Shown: positions 54,753 through 63,996, counted from the stretch's first letter. The stretch is DNA of 64,000 bases from Marinilabilia sp964403175 (GCA_964403175.1 CAYOFH010000001.1:23334-87333), one strand, 5' to 3'. A program made the numbers and translations. The notes: generated from the letters alone by a model not told the origin.

Positions 54753-55786
54753 TGACAGAGCATGATCAGTTTTGTTCCGGAAAAAAAGAACAGCTATCCT
54801 CATCATTATTCCTGACCTTATTACCCAGGCAGGCAATAGACGAAAGCAAATGGGATAAATGTATATCGCTGTCGGGAAACGAATCTCCTTTGGGCTACTG
54901 TAAAATTTTAGATCTTTTATCTCCCTCTTGGCAGGGATTGATAATTGGAGATTATGAAGGAGTAATGCCCATACCGGTAACAAAGCAATTGGGTTCCCTA
55001 AATATTCAGATGCCGCAGGAAGTAATTTCATTAGGAATATTTTCTTCCAGCAATGAACTTGCAGATCTTTTTCCCCGGATTCTCAACCACGACATCTTTT
55101 CACATTTTAAATTTATTAATTACAATGGAAGTCCATCAGCCGGAATTACATGCTCACTTCCGGGGTGTCTGCAAAAACAAACTTTTGAATTAAATCTAAA
55201 GAAAGACTATGATAGCCTGTTCAGTCAATATTCAAGATCACATCGACGCAATATCCGGGGTTTTCACAACTCAGGATTAGTAATAGACAAATCGCCGTTC
55301 CCGGAAGTTTTTACTTTATTAATAAAACAGATTGGTATTAAACGACCCGAACTTTATATGTCATCAACTTACCAGCAAAAATTTAACAACATGGTAAGAT
55401 ATGCCCTGAAAAACGACATGGGTAAAACATTTGCTGTACGCAAAAACAATGAATTGATTGGAGGTGCATTTTTTCTAATCGGGAAAAAACGAATTATCCC
55501 TTATCACTTGGCCAATGAAAAAGGGAGAGCCTGCAATACCTCATTCGCACTTATTGATCAAATTATAAAAGAATACTCCGGGCAGGACAGAACATTGGAC
55601 TTTGCGGGCTCAGTCCTACCCAATGTGGCAGATTTCAACAGAAGATTTGGTGCAAAACCAGTTTCATATTATTCTGTGACCATCAACCGGCTGCCACAAC
55701 CCTTAAAATGGGCAAAAGAAAAAAATTTGCTGTTTAAATTAAAACGCTGGTTTTTTAATAAATTAAACCATAAAATTCAGACTTAA
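54752..55786 (+). CDS. Acetyltransferase-like protein, second of two paralogues
   Basis: A 344-residue protein of the same kind as the preceding one: GDYEGVMPIPVTKQLG matches GDYETVCPLPLSKKLG of the first, and the C-terminal half has TFAVRKNNELIGGAFFLIGK and a final FNRRFGAKPVSYYS stretch typical of FemAB-like enzymes (glycine-rich loop, then KxxxYYS). The start at 54752 overlaps the previous stop by one base; an earlier start would lie within that gene. Function unknown, probably acyl transfer. Confidence 0.72.
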   Translation: MTEHDQFCSGKKEQLSSSLFLTLLPRQAIDESKWDKCISLSGNESPLGYCKILDLLSPSWQGLIIGDYEGVMPIPVTKQLGSLNIQMPQEVISLGIFSSSNELADLFPRILNHDIFSHFKFINYNGSPSAGITCSLPGCLQKQTFELNLKKDYDSLFSQYSRSHRRNIRGFHNSGLVIDKSPFPEVFTLLIKQIGIKRPELYMSSTYQQKFNNMVRYALKNDMGKTFAVRKNNELIGGAFFLIGKKRIIPYHLANEKGRACNTSFALIDQIIKEYSGQDRTLDFAGSVLPNVADFNRRFGAKPVSYYSVTINRLPQPLKWAKEKNLLFKLKRWFFNKLNHKIQT

Positions 55787-55790
55787 ACAT

Positions 55791-55798
55791 TATTTTTG
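55791..55798 (+). promoter_or_regulatory. upp: -7 box of the upp promoter
   Basis: TATTTTTG fits TAnnTTTG, 17 bases before the ATG. A TTTG at -33 is not evident, so the leader would be very short. Confidence 0.5.
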
Positions 55799-55815
55799 CA
55801 TTCAAAAACCGGGAA

Positions 55816-56469
55816 ATGGAAATAAAATTCATTAATCAGCCAGTCAGTATCCTTAGCACTTTCGTTGCAGAATTGCGAGATGTAACCATACAAAACGACC
55901 CCCTGCGATTCCGTCGCAATCTTGAGCGGATTGGAGAAATTTTTGCCTACGAGATAAGCAAAACTTTTACCTACATCGAAACAGACATTACTACTCCGCT
56001 GGGAACCGCCAATGAATGGCTGCCTCAGGAAAAAGTTGTGGTCACCTCTATTCTCAGAGCCGGAGTTCCTCTCCATAACGGCCTGCTTAACTACTTTGAC
56101 CGGGCTGAAAACGGCTTTGTTTCTGCTTTCCGAAAATACAATGAAGATGGCGACTTCGAAATCAATATCGAATACATCTCTGCCCCCGACCTCAACGGCA
56201 AAACAGTAGTAATGGCCGACCCTATGCTGGCCACAGGCTCCTCACTGGAACTAGCTTACAAAGCAATAAAAGCAAACGGAACCCCGGAACACGTACACAT
56301 GGTCAGTATCGTTGCCAGTCAGGCAGGAGTGGAATACATCCGGAGTATGCTAAGCGACGAACCGGTAACGCTATGGCTCGCTGTGGTGGATGATGAACTG
56401 AATGCCAAATCGTATATCGTACCCGGCCTGGGAGATGCAGGTGATCTGGCTTACGGTCCAAAGTTGTAA
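55816..56469 (+). CDS. upp: Uracil phosphoribosyltransferase
   Basis: Salvage enzyme that makes UMP from uracil and PRPP. The 217-residue protein has the PRPP loop VVMADPMLATGSS at 131-143 and the uracil-binding end YIVPGLGDAGDLAYG. Length is normal. It has its own -7 promoter box and faces folK across a 177-base gap, which holds a weak 7-bp hairpin (56485-56507). Confidence 0.96.
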   Translation: MEIKFINQPVSILSTFVAELRDVTIQNDPLRFRRNLERIGEIFAYEISKTFTYIETDITTPLGTANEWLPQEKVVVTSILRAGVPLHNGLLNYFDRAENGFVSAFRKYNEDGDFEINIEYISAPDLNGKTVVMADPMLATGSSLELAYKAIKANGTPEHVHMVSIVASQAGVEYIRSMLSDEPVTLWLAVVDDELNAKSYIVPGLGDAGDLAYGPKL

Positions 56470-56646
56470 AATGTCAGTGTCCCCTAAATCCACAAATGGG
56501 GGATTTAAATAATTGGAACTTCCAGGTAAGATGATCTCAGCAACATTCTGAATCACTATTGTCCGGAGAAAATTTTTCCTGAAAAGAGATGATTTCACCC
56601 GATTTTATACCTTACCGGGATCGCCATGATACCTTTCTAAAAGTCA

Positions 56647-57132
56647 TTACAATCTTATAACATCATTTCTGTCAGAACATTCCGCCAGTAACATCCTGAT
56701 GCTCTTATTCAGTTGAGGATGTATCCATTCAGGCATCAACTCCGCAAGTGGCACAAGTGTAAATCTTCGCAGGTGCAACCGGGGATGCGGAACAATAAGA
56801 TCCGGAAAGGAGAATATCGCATCATCAAAAAACAGAATATCAATATCCATGGAACGCCCCTCATAATGATTCACCGTCTTTTTCTGGCGTCCCATTTCTT
56901 TTTCAATTGCCTGAGTATTCTCCAGAACCTCATGGGGATCTAAAGAAGTTTCCACACTCACCACCTGATTCAGGAACCATTGGGAGTCATCAAAACCCCA
57001 GGGCGGACTTTTATATACTGAAGAGTAATTCTTGACTATCCCCACGCGTTTGTCAATTAACCCAATCGTCTGTTTTATAATATCCGCTGTTTCCCCTCTG
57101 TTTCCACCGAGAAGTAAAGTCACTGTTGCCAT
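56647..57132 (-). CDS. folK: 2-amino-4-hydroxy-6-hydroxymethyldihydropteridine pyrophosphokinase
   Basis: Folate-pathway enzyme that transfers pyrophosphate from ATP to 6-hydroxymethyl-dihydropterin. The 161-residue protein shows LLLGGNRG at the N-terminus, the metal-binding RSMDIDILFFDD near 92-103 and the signature VPHPRLHLRRFTLVPLAEL. All catalytic landmarks are present. It is alone on the minus strand, converging with upp and diverging from sppA. Confidence 0.95.
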   Translation of the reverse strand: MATVTLLLGGNRGETADIIKQTIGLIDKRVGIVKNYSSVYKSPPWGFDDSQWFLNQVVSVETSLDPHEVLENTQAIEKEMGRQKKTVNHYEGRSMDIDILFFDDAIFSFPDLIVPHPRLHLRRFTLVPLAELMPEWIHPQLNKSIRMLLAECSDRNDVIRL

Positions 57133-57477
57133 ATTAAATTTTAATGCTTCTGTTTATTCTTAAAAAACTGAAATTAATCAGCGTTTCTTTTGTCTCCAAG
57201 ATTAAGCCATTCTTCAAAACAACAACATCACGTACACATTTGCTTCCAATACAGTTCAATATTCCCGGCAAGAAAGCGGCCTGCGTTACCCGTATTTATT
57301 GTAATCAACACTTCTACGAACGAAAACTTACGAATAAAGCATACCAAGCCACCAACAAATAAATATTTTTTCGCAAATTTGTAAAGAAATGGTGATCATG
57401 ATCAAAAGTAATGTTAAATATGATTTTTCCATAAGCGTTCAATCATAAAACAAAAATAACCCTAAAAAAAACATAAG
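57133..57477. other. 345-bp divergent intergenic region (folK / sppA)
   Basis: AT-rich DNA expected to carry both promoters. An imperfect -7 box (GCAAATTTG, about 57373-57381) precedes sppA by about 95 bases. No hairpin, repeat or credible open frame stands out. Confidence 0.5.
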
Positions 57478-59247
57478 ATGAAGAAGTTTCTAAAGTACAC
57501 CCTGGCCGTTATTGTCGGATCTGTAGTTTCCATAGCCATCCTGACAATAGGATTTTTTATCATCATTGGCATAATTGCCGCATCTGCCGAAAAGGAGATC
57601 ACTGTAAAAGACAACTCCCTGCTGGTTTTAAAACTGGACGGCCCTATTGTGGAGCGATCAGATGATGATCCATTTGCAGAGATCATGTCTGATCTAACGG
57701 GCGAATCGGCTCCAATAGGCCTCAACAGAATACTTTCAAGCATCAAAAAAGCAGGCCGTGACGATCGGATTAAAGGAATTTATCTGGAATCCGGAATGGT
57801 TTTGGGAGGTCATGCGAGTATCGAAGAAATTCGGAACGCACTGATGGAATTCAAGAAATCAGGCAAATTTATTATCAGTTATGCTCCCGTTTATACACAA
57901 AAGTCCTATTATCTCGCATCAGTTGCCGACAGGGTTTATCTACCCCCCGCAGGAATGCTGAATTTTCAGGGACTATCTTCACAGCAAACTTTCTTTAAAA
58001 ACACGCTGGAGAAGGTAGGAGTGGATGTTCAGGTATTTCGCCACGGAGAGTTTAAGTCAGCAATAGAACCGTTTACCCGTACCGACATGAGTGAAGCTGC
58101 AAAACTTCAAACCCGTACATATGTTCAGTCCATGTGGGATCATATTACCCTGAAAGTGAGCGAAAGCAGAAATGTGACTCCGGAAAAACTCAATGAAATA
58201 GCCAACCAGGTACCCATGTTCCAGACCGATGAATTTCTATTGAACTCAGGGCTCCTGGATGACATCAAATACAAAGACCAGGTTATTGCCGAGTTGAAAG
58301 ACTCCACCGGAACAGACGACTCCAAAGACCTAAACAGCATTGAAGTGAAAAAATATGCAGATGCTTATGTGGATGATGGAAAGAAAGGTATTTCCAAGAA
58401 CAAGGTAGCCATTATTTATGCTGAAGGAGCCATAGATTCCGGACAGGATGGCATAAACTCCGAAGATCTTTCACGTACCATACGCCAGGCACGCCGGGAC
58501 ACAACAGTAAAAGCTGTGGTTTTGCGAATTAATTCTCCGGGCGGTTCGGGAATGGGTTCCGAAATCATTTGGCGTGAAGTAAAACTTACCAGTGACACTA
58601 AGCCGCTTATGGTATCCATGAGTGATTTGGCTGCCTCCGGAGGGTATTACATTGCCACAGCCGCAGACACTATTATAGCACATCCAAATACGCTGACCGG
58701 TTCCATTGGTGTTTTTGGTATGATCCCGAACATGAAGGGATTGTTCAATAAAATTGGAATTACAACTGATGGTGTAAAGACCAATGAATTTTCCGACATG
58801 CCTTCCATTGACAGATCTTTCCGCCCCGAAGAAAAAGAAATTATGCAGGCATACATTGAAAACTTTTATGACATCTTTCTTCAACGTTGTGCCGATGGAC
58901 GTGAGACCTCCAAAGAAGCCATTGATGAAATTGGACAGGGACGTGTATGGAGCGGCGAAAATGCGGTGGATATTAACCTTGTGGACGTTTTGGGCGGCAT
59001 TGATATGGCCGTTGAAATGGCAGCCGAAAAGGCAGGAATAAAAGAAGATTACAGGGTGGTGGAACTCCCTGAAGTATTGCCTCCTTTTGAGCAACTAATG
59101 AAAGACCTTGGCGGCAATGCATCAGCCTATATTCAATCGTTGTTTCTTGGCAACTCAGAGTATATGCAATATCTGAAAACCATAGAGGAACTAAAAACTT
59201 CCTACCCGATTCAGGCAAGAGTTCCTTACGAGATTTCTGTCAATTAA
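57478..59247 (+). CDS. sppA: Signal peptide peptidase SppA (67 kDa type, S49)
   Basis: Membrane-bound serine peptidase that degrades cleaved signal peptides at the periplasmic face. The 589-residue chain has one N-terminal transmembrane helix (about 9-35) and two S49 repeats. The catalytic dyad is complete: Lys193 in HGEFKSAIEPF of the first repeat and Ser387 in SDLAASGGYYIA of the second. Length fits the long double-domain form. A strong terminator follows, so it is probably transcribed alone. Confidence 0.95.
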   Translation: MKKFLKYTLAVIVGSVVSIAILTIGFFIIIGIIAASAEKEITVKDNSLLVLKLDGPIVERSDDDPFAEIMSDLTGESAPIGLNRILSSIKKAGRDDRIKGIYLESGMVLGGHASIEEIRNALMEFKKSGKFIISYAPVYTQKSYYLASVADRVYLPPAGMLNFQGLSSQQTFFKNTLEKVGVDVQVFRHGEFKSAIEPFTRTDMSEAAKLQTRTYVQSMWDHITLKVSESRNVTPEKLNEIANQVPMFQTDEFLLNSGLLDDIKYKDQVIAELKDSTGTDDSKDLNSIEVKKYADAYVDDGKKGISKNKVAIIYAEGAIDSGQDGINSEDLSRTIRQARRDTTVKAVVLRINSPGGSGMGSEIIWREVKLTSDTKPLMVSMSDLAASGGYYIATAADTIIAHPNTLTGSIGVFGMIPNMKGLFNKIGITTDGVKTNEFSDMPSIDRSFRPEEKEIMQAYIENFYDIFLQRCADGRETSKEAIDEIGQGRVWSGENAVDINLVDVLGGIDMAVEMAAEKAGIKEDYRVVELPEVLPPFEQLMKDLGGNASAYIQSLFLGNSEYMQYLKTIEELKTSYPIQARVPYEISVN

Positions 59248-59265
59248 CAAATAAATCAGACACAC

Positions 59266-59305
59266 AAAGGCGCATAAAGTCTGTCACTTTATGCGCCTTT
59301 TGTTT
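59266..59305 (+). terminator. sppA rho-independent terminator
   Basis: A perfect 14-bp stem AAAGGCGCATAAAG / CTTTATGCGCCTTT with a 7-base loop, followed by TGTTT. It begins 19 bases after the sppA stop and ends before the lpxK start at 59322. Confidence 0.88.
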
Positions 59306-59321
59306 ACAACAGGTTTTTTCC

Positions 59322-60395
59322 ATGAAACCATTTCCCCGCATCTTATTATTTCCGTTCTCCATTTTGTATTGTTTCGTCGCATCATTGCGCAATAAGCTTT
59401 ACAACATAGGGGTAAAAAAATCAACCTCCTATAAGATTCCGGTTATTTCTATCGGAAACCTTACAGTCGGCGGAACAGGGAAAACACCCTTGACAGAGTT
59501 GCTAATAAAACAATTAACTCCCTGCTACCGATGTGCTTTATTGAGCAGGGGATATGGCCGAAAGACAAAAGGGCCTTTACTGGCCGGAGAGGAATCTTCC
59601 CCTTTCTCCATTGGAGACGAACCAATGCAAATGAAACAGAAATTTCCGGGGCTGACTGTCATGGTAGCAGAAAAACGAACGTTGGGGATGCAGCATCTGC
59701 TAAAACAAAAACCTTCTCCTGATGTTGTTCTGCTTGATGATGCATTTCAACACAGAGCAGTTAACCCAGGATTGTCAATTCTGGTAACTGATTATTTTCG
59801 TCCGGTTTATAAAGATTTTTGCCTTCCGGCAGGAAACCTTCGGGAGCCCTTTTCCGGGAAAAACAGAGCCAATCTCATTATCGTTAATAAATGCCCAAAA
59901 GATTTGTCTCCGCCCGAAAGTGAGCAAATCAAAAAAAGACTGTCTCCGGCCCCGTATCAGCAAGTTTTTTTTAGTAGTATAGGATACGGGGAACTCTGTA
60001 GTATGAAAGATTCTGATGAATGTGAACAGATACCGGAGAAAAAAAGACCAATACTTGCTGTGTCAGGGATAGGAAATCCAATGCCGTTTTTTGAAGAAGC
60101 AGAAAAACATGCGACTCTTTTCTACTCCCTGGCATTTCCGGATCATCACGATTTTCAGAAATCAGACATAAGAAAAATAAACAAAAAACTTGACCAACTG
60201 GGTCCTGATGCCATTATCATAACCACAGAAAAAGATGCAGTCAGGTTAAAATATAAAAATCTGCCCCGGTCTTTATCATCAAGAATCTGGTATATCCCTA
60301 TCGAACTGGAGATACTTTTTAACAAACAGGACACTTTTTTAAAAACCGTAAAAAACTATGTTGAACAAAATCAAAGAGACAGCAGCTTTTCTTAA
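59322..60395 (+). CDS. lpxK: Tetraacyldisaccharide 4'-kinase
   Basis: Lipid A pathway kinase that phosphorylates the 4' position of the tetraacyldisaccharide at the inner membrane. The 357-residue protein has a hydrophobic N-terminal helix (about 6-22), the P-loop GGTGKT at 50-55, DDAFQHR near 142-148 and TDYFRP. It shows that the organism makes an LPS- or LOS-type outer membrane. Its 3' end overlaps the next gene by 38 bases. Confidence 0.95.
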   Translation: MKPFPRILLFPFSILYCFVASLRNKLYNIGVKKSTSYKIPVISIGNLTVGGTGKTPLTELLIKQLTPCYRCALLSRGYGRKTKGPLLAGEESSPFSIGDEPMQMKQKFPGLTVMVAEKRTLGMQHLLKQKPSPDVVLLDDAFQHRAVNPGLSILVTDYFRPVYKDFCLPAGNLREPFSGKNRANLIIVNKCPKDLSPPESEQIKKRLSPAPYQQVFFSSIGYGELCSMKDSDECEQIPEKKRPILAVSGIGNPMPFFEEAEKHATLFYSLAFPDHHDFQKSDIRKINKKLDQLGPDAIIITTEKDAVRLKYKNLPRSLSSRIWYIPIELEILFNKQDTFLKTVKNYVEQNQRDSSFS

Positions 60396-61170
60396 ACAAA
60401 CCATTGATACCAATGCCCGCACCGGCATCATACTGGGTACCGGGCTGGGTGGTCTGGTAAAAGAAATTGAGATCAAAAAAACCATTTCCTACAGTGAAAT
60501 CCCTAATTTCCCGGTATCCACCGTTGAAGGACATGAAGGACGACTCATTTTCGGAACCATCAGAGGCACTGAAATAATTGCTATGCAGGGCCGTTTTCAT
60601 TATTATGAAGGCTACACTATGAAGGACGTCACGTTCCCTGTCCGTGTGATGAAAGCCTTAGGTATAGACAACCTCATTGTTTCCAATGCCAGTGGGGGAT
60701 TAAATCCTGATTTTGAAGTTGGCGACATCATGATTATTACCGACCACATCAATATGTTCGGGGATAACCCTCTTATGGGCAAAAACTACAATGAATTGGG
60801 TCCCCGTTTTCCCGACATGAGCGAACCCTACAGCAAAGAACTTATCGCCAGGGCATTGAAAATTGCTGAAAAACATGAAATTTCATTAAAAAGCGGTGTT
60901 TATGTAGGTACTGCAGGTCCCACTTTCGAAACCCCGGCAGAATATAAATTCTTTAGGATAATTGGGGGTGACACTGTAGGGATGTCTACTGTGCCCGAAG
61001 TAATTGTGGCGCGGCAGTCAGGAATAACCTGCTTTGGTATCAGTATTATCACCGATTCCGGAGTTCCGGGACAAATCGTGGAAATCTCACATGAAGAGGT
61101 TCAGCAAGTGGCAGCGGCAGCAGAACCAAAAATGACAAAGGTGATTGCTGAACTGATAAGTACTTTGTAA
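60358..61170 (+). CDS. Purine nucleoside phosphorylase (PNP-I, trimeric type)
   Basis: Salvage enzyme that splits inosine or guanosine with phosphate. The 270-residue protein has GTGLGGL near 27-33 (phosphate loop), EGHEGRL, FHYYEGYTMKDVTFPVRVMK, SNASGGLN and GTAGPTFETPAEYKF, all characteristic of the trimeric PNP family. The start ATG is 38 bases inside lpxK, so it is translationally coupled to that unrelated gene. No nearer start is available downstream that would keep the N-terminal helix. Confidence 0.95.
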   Translation: MLNKIKETAAFLKQTIDTNARTGIILGTGLGGLVKEIEIKKTISYSEIPNFPVSTVEGHEGRLIFGTIRGTEIIAMQGRFHYYEGYTMKDVTFPVRVMKALGIDNLIVSNASGGLNPDFEVGDIMIITDHINMFGDNPLMGKNYNELGPRFPDMSEPYSKELIARALKIAEKHEISLKSGVYVGTAGPTFETPAEYKFFRIIGGDTVGMSTVPEVIVARQSGITCFGISIITDSGVPGQIVEISHEEVQQVAAAAEPKMTKVIAELISTL

Positions 61171-61230
61171 ATACTGTCTTTAAAAAAATGTTGAGCCCCA
61201 TTCGGGAATCCGATTCATTTGCACTAGCTC

Positions 61231-61251
61231 CCCCGGGTTATGCACCCGGGG
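61231..61251. repeat. GC-rich hairpin, REP-like
   Basis: A perfect 8-bp stem CCCCGGGT / ACCCGGGG with loop TATGC in the 133-base gap between the converging PNP and hflX genes. No T-run follows on either strand, so it is not a typical terminator. Its shape and place suggest an extragenic palindromic repeat. Confidence 0.55.
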
Positions 61252-61303
61252 TTATTCAAGTTTGCATCCTTCGGAAACTTATTGGTAAGACAATTACGAA
61301 TAT

Positions 61304-62527
61304 CTAAACATCTGCCGAATCATCATCTATGTCGGGGTAAAGAAAATCGTTAAAAGGAAAGCGTGTAACATGTATTTTCACCACTTCACGATACAATAAC
61401 TCCCTGAATTCATGAAAGTTTGTTTTTTCTTTGGCTGAAATAAAAACGCTTTTGGCATCTTTTGCCATCCAGCTTTTCTTCAAGTCCTCCAGAGAATAAT
61501 TTTCCCGCTTGGAAGGAGTAAGATCATCCTCTTCTTTTTGGGTATAAGAAAACGCATCTACCTTATTAAATACCATTACCATGGGCTTTTCGCGTTCATC
61601 TATTTCATGGAGGGTTTTATTAACCACGTTTATTTGCTGCTCAAACCCGGGATGTGAAATATCCACCACATGCAGTAATATATCAGCTTCCCGAACCTCG
61701 TCAAGAGTAGATTTAAAGGACTCCACCAGATGATGCGGCAGTTTACGGATAAATCCTACTGTATCGGCAAGCAAAAAAGGCAGATTTCCGATAACCACTT
61801 TCCGAACAGTTGTATCCAGAGTTGCAAACAACTTATTCTCAGCAAACACCTCACTTTTTGCAAGTGTATTCATCAAAGTACTCTTACCCACATTGGTATA
61901 TCCTACCAGGGCTACCCGAACAAGCTTACCACGGTTCTTCCTCTGAGTGGCCATCTGGCGGTCAATCTTCTGGAGATCGGTTTTCAGCTTTGAAATTTTA
62001 TCACGAATAATGCGACGATCGGTCTCAATTTCTTTCTCTCCCGGACCACGCATTCCAATTCCTCCACGTTGACGCTCCAGGTGTGTCCACATACGTGTAA
62101 GTCTGGGCAACAGATATTGATACTGAGCCAGTTCTACCTGTGTTTTGGCATGTGCTGTCCTGGCACGGCGGGCAAAAATATCCAGAATGAGATTAGTCCG
62201 ATCAAGTATTCTACGACGAAACGCCCCTTCCAGGTTTCTCAGCTGAGACGGGGTAAGCTCATCATCAAATATAATGGCATTCACCTCCTCATGAACCTTT
62301 ACATACTCCACAATTTCTTCCAGTTTTCCACTTCCCACAAAGAATCGTTTGTCTGGCATGGGCAATGACTGAACAAAGCGCTTTACAGGCACAGCTCCGG
62401 CCGTTTCAGCCAGAAAAGCCAGTTCATCCAGATATTCCTCCACTTCACGCTCAGACACTTCGGGAGTACGAATGGCTACCAAAACTACCTTCTCTAGTTC
62501 TTTTTCTGTCGATATTAAATCATTCAT
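61304..62527 (-). CDS. hflX: Ribosome-associated GTPase HflX
   Basis: GTPase that binds and can split stalled ribosomes. The 407-residue protein has the HflX N-terminal domain, the linker GMRGPGEKEIETDRR near 158-172, Walker A GYTNVGKST at 209-217, G3 DTVG at 255-258 and an NKVD G4 motif. All GTP-binding motifs are intact. A dispersed repeat copy lies about 24 bases upstream of its start. Confidence 0.96.
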   Translation of the reverse strand: MNDLISTEKELEKVVLVAIRTPEVSEREVEEYLDELAFLAETAGAVPVKRFVQSLPMPDKRFFVGSGKLEEIVEYVKVHEEVNAIIFDDELTPSQLRNLEGAFRRRILDRTNLILDIFARRARTAHAKTQVELAQYQYLLPRLTRMWTHLERQRGGIGMRGPGEKEIETDRRIIRDKISKLKTDLQKIDRQMATQRKNRGKLVRVALVGYTNVGKSTLMNTLAKSEVFAENKLFATLDTTVRKVVIGNLPFLLADTVGFIRKLPHHLVESFKSTLDEVREADILLHVVDISHPGFEQQINVVNKTLHEIDEREKPMVMVFNKVDAFSYTQKEEDDLTPSKRENYSLEDLKKSWMAKDAKSVFISAKEKTNFHEFRELLYREVVKIHVTRFPFNDFLYPDIDDDSADV

Positions 62528-62550
62528 CAGTTAAAATCTTCTAAGTTATT

Positions 62551-62585
62551 GGTCTGATGGAGCTCGCAATTCTTTTATATATGCA
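62551..62585 (+). repeat. Dispersed repeat copy C
   Basis: It begins GGTCTGATGGAGCTCGCA and ends TTATATATGC, matching copy A (31941-31963 and its flank) in both blocks with a short variable segment between. Function unknown. Confidence 0.5.
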
Positions 62586-62877
62586 CTTTTGTGCAGATTT
62601 CCTTGAAAACAAAACGCCCGCTTTGCTTCACAAAGAAGCCGAAAGAGAAATCAAAGCTCCATGCTCGTTTCATTCAGTTAAAAAATTTAAGTTTATCCGG
62701 AAATCCTGGATTCATCTACTTATCTCTAAAAATCAAACGATTTATTAATTCTTTTAAATAAGGCTTTAATAAACCTTTCAACAAACAAAAGTAATTGATT
62801 TCCATCAAAAAAGTCGGAGGAAAGGGTCAAAACACAGTAATTGAAAGTAACTATCTAACTCCAAAAAATCAAAACGC

Positions 62878-62902
62878 AAAAAGCCCGGCAGAACCGGGCT
62901 TT
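62878..62902 (-). terminator. tonB rho-independent terminator
   Basis: On the minus strand AAAGCCCGG, a 5-base loop and CCGGGCTTT form a 9-bp GC-rich stem followed by further T residues (A-run at 62878-62882 on the plus strand). It begins 36 bases after the tonB stop. Confidence 0.88.
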
Positions 62903-62938
62903 AAATATTTCAATCGGATTGACCGATTACTGGCACAT

Positions 62939-63616
62939 TTACTGAAGAACAAAGTTGATAGGGACAGTATAAGATACCCTTACAGCTTTACCACGCTGTT
63001 TACCTGGTTTCCACTTGGGCATATCTCTTACCACTCTGAGAGCTTCCTTGTCAAGACTCGGGTCAACACCACGTGCAATCTCCACATCGGTAACAGATCC
63101 GTCGGTGTTGATCACAAACTTCACGTAAACACGTCCCTGAATTCCGTTTTCCTGTGCAATTACAGGATAATTAACAGCGGTTCCAAGATACTTTTGCAAA
63201 GCAGCATCTCCACCAGGAAACTCAGGCATGTCTTCTACAATAAAGAATACAGGAGCTTCTTCTTCTTCCTCAGAATCCATGTCCGAATAGTCCACTTCCA
63301 TGTCTTCTGAAGATTCTGTATCTTCAATAACCAGTTCTTCCTCCAACTCCACGTCATCATCAACGATGTTCAATACATCTGTTACTTTCGGTGGTGGCGG
63401 TGGCGGTGGTGGTTTTACTTCTTCCTGAGTAGTGATCGGAATGATCTCTTCCTCTACTTCCTCTTCGTCAATCCTAAACCCATCATTGACATCTGCATCT
63501 GTAGATGTCCACTCAAAGGCGATAAAAACAAGAGAAAGCACCACAACAAGCCCAATCTGCATAAAGACCGACTTCTTGTTTTCCAAATCTGCTTTTGGCG
63601 ACTTTTTTACTTCCAT
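62939..63616 (-). CDS. tonB: Energy transducer TonB
   Basis: Links the proton motive force to outer-membrane TonB-dependent receptors. The 225-residue protein has one N-terminal transmembrane helix (about 17-34), a proline run at 69-77, a very acidic linker (about 85-123) and the TonB C-terminal domain with YPVIAQENGIQGRVYVKFVI and WKPGKQRGKAVRVSYTVPI. The acidic linker is typical of Bacteroidota forms and unlike the Pro-Lys/Pro-Glu spacer of E. coli. ExbB/ExbD genes are not in view. Confidence 0.94.
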   Translation of the reverse strand: MEVKKSPKADLENKKSVFMQIGLVVVLSLVFIAFEWTSTDADVNDGFRIDEEEVEEEIIPITTQEEVKPPPPPPPPKVTDVLNIVDDDVELEEELVIEDTESSEDMEVDYSDMDSEEEEEAPVFFIVEDMPEFPGGDAALQKYLGTAVNYPVIAQENGIQGRVYVKFVINTDGSVTDVEIARGVDPSLDKEALRVVRDMPKWKPGKQRGKAVRVSYTVPINFVLQ

Positions 63617-63922
63617 AATAAAAATCGAATTTTGGTGCCTAAAATTAAATATCTCTTACTGCTTTCAATATTTCTTTCAACCGACCGAAGTCGTATTGTT
63701 CATTTGAGAGGCTAAAAATAGGATTTTATAATCAAATTCAAGCACTTTTTCCGGTTCTTTTTAATAAACCAAAATAATACCGCTGTCAAACAAACATCCT
63801 TTCAAGGTTAAAATCAACATTTTAAACAATAAGGTGCAACAAAATCTAAACCAAACTACATTTTTTCCGGAATTCCTTTGGCCAAATTCCCGTTTTTCAT
63901 TTATATTTGCAATTCGAAAATC
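63617..63922. other. 306-bp divergent intergenic region (tonB / tRNA-Ala)
   Basis: AT-rich spacer with the tRNA-Ala promoter at its right end. No clear TAnnTTTG box was found for tonB on the minus strand, and no gene or repeat is seen. Confidence 0.5.
63877..63909 (+). promoter_or_regulatory. tRNA-Ala promoter
   Basis: TTTG (63877-63880), a 21-base spacer and TATATTTG (63902-63909) match the Bacteroidota promoter. The tRNA starts 13 bases after the -7 box. Confidence 0.85.
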
Positions 63923-63996
63923 GGGGGTGTAGCTCAGTTGGCTAGAGCGCGTGACTGGCAGTCACGAGGTCAGGGGTTCGACTCCCCTCATCTCCA
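63923..63996 (+). tRNA. tRNA-Ala (GGC)
   Basis: A 74-base cloverleaf ending just before the window edge. The acceptor arm GGGGGTG/CATCTCC contains the G3-U70 pair that marks alanine tRNAs. The anticodon stem CGTGA/TCACG encloses CTGGCAG with anticodon GGC. The T arm AGGGG/CCCCT holds TTCGACT. CCA is not encoded. Confidence 0.96.

Larger units (their letters stand above)
62528..62938. other. 411-bp intergenic region with repeat copy and tonB terminator
   Basis: It lies upstream of hflX and downstream of tonB, both on the minus strand. It contains repeat copy C (62551-62585), a related word AGCTCCATGCTCG near 62655, and the tonB terminator at 62878-62902. No gene is supported; frames on the plus strand here are incidental. 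Confidence 0.55.

Noticed and set aside
58471..59094. 207-codon open frame on the minus strand
   Set aside because: It lies wholly inside sppA, whose catalytic residues and two S49 domains are intact in the plus frame.
62795..63310. 171-codon open frame on the plus strand
   Set aside because: It overlaps the conserved C-terminal domain of tonB and contains the antisense of its terminator.
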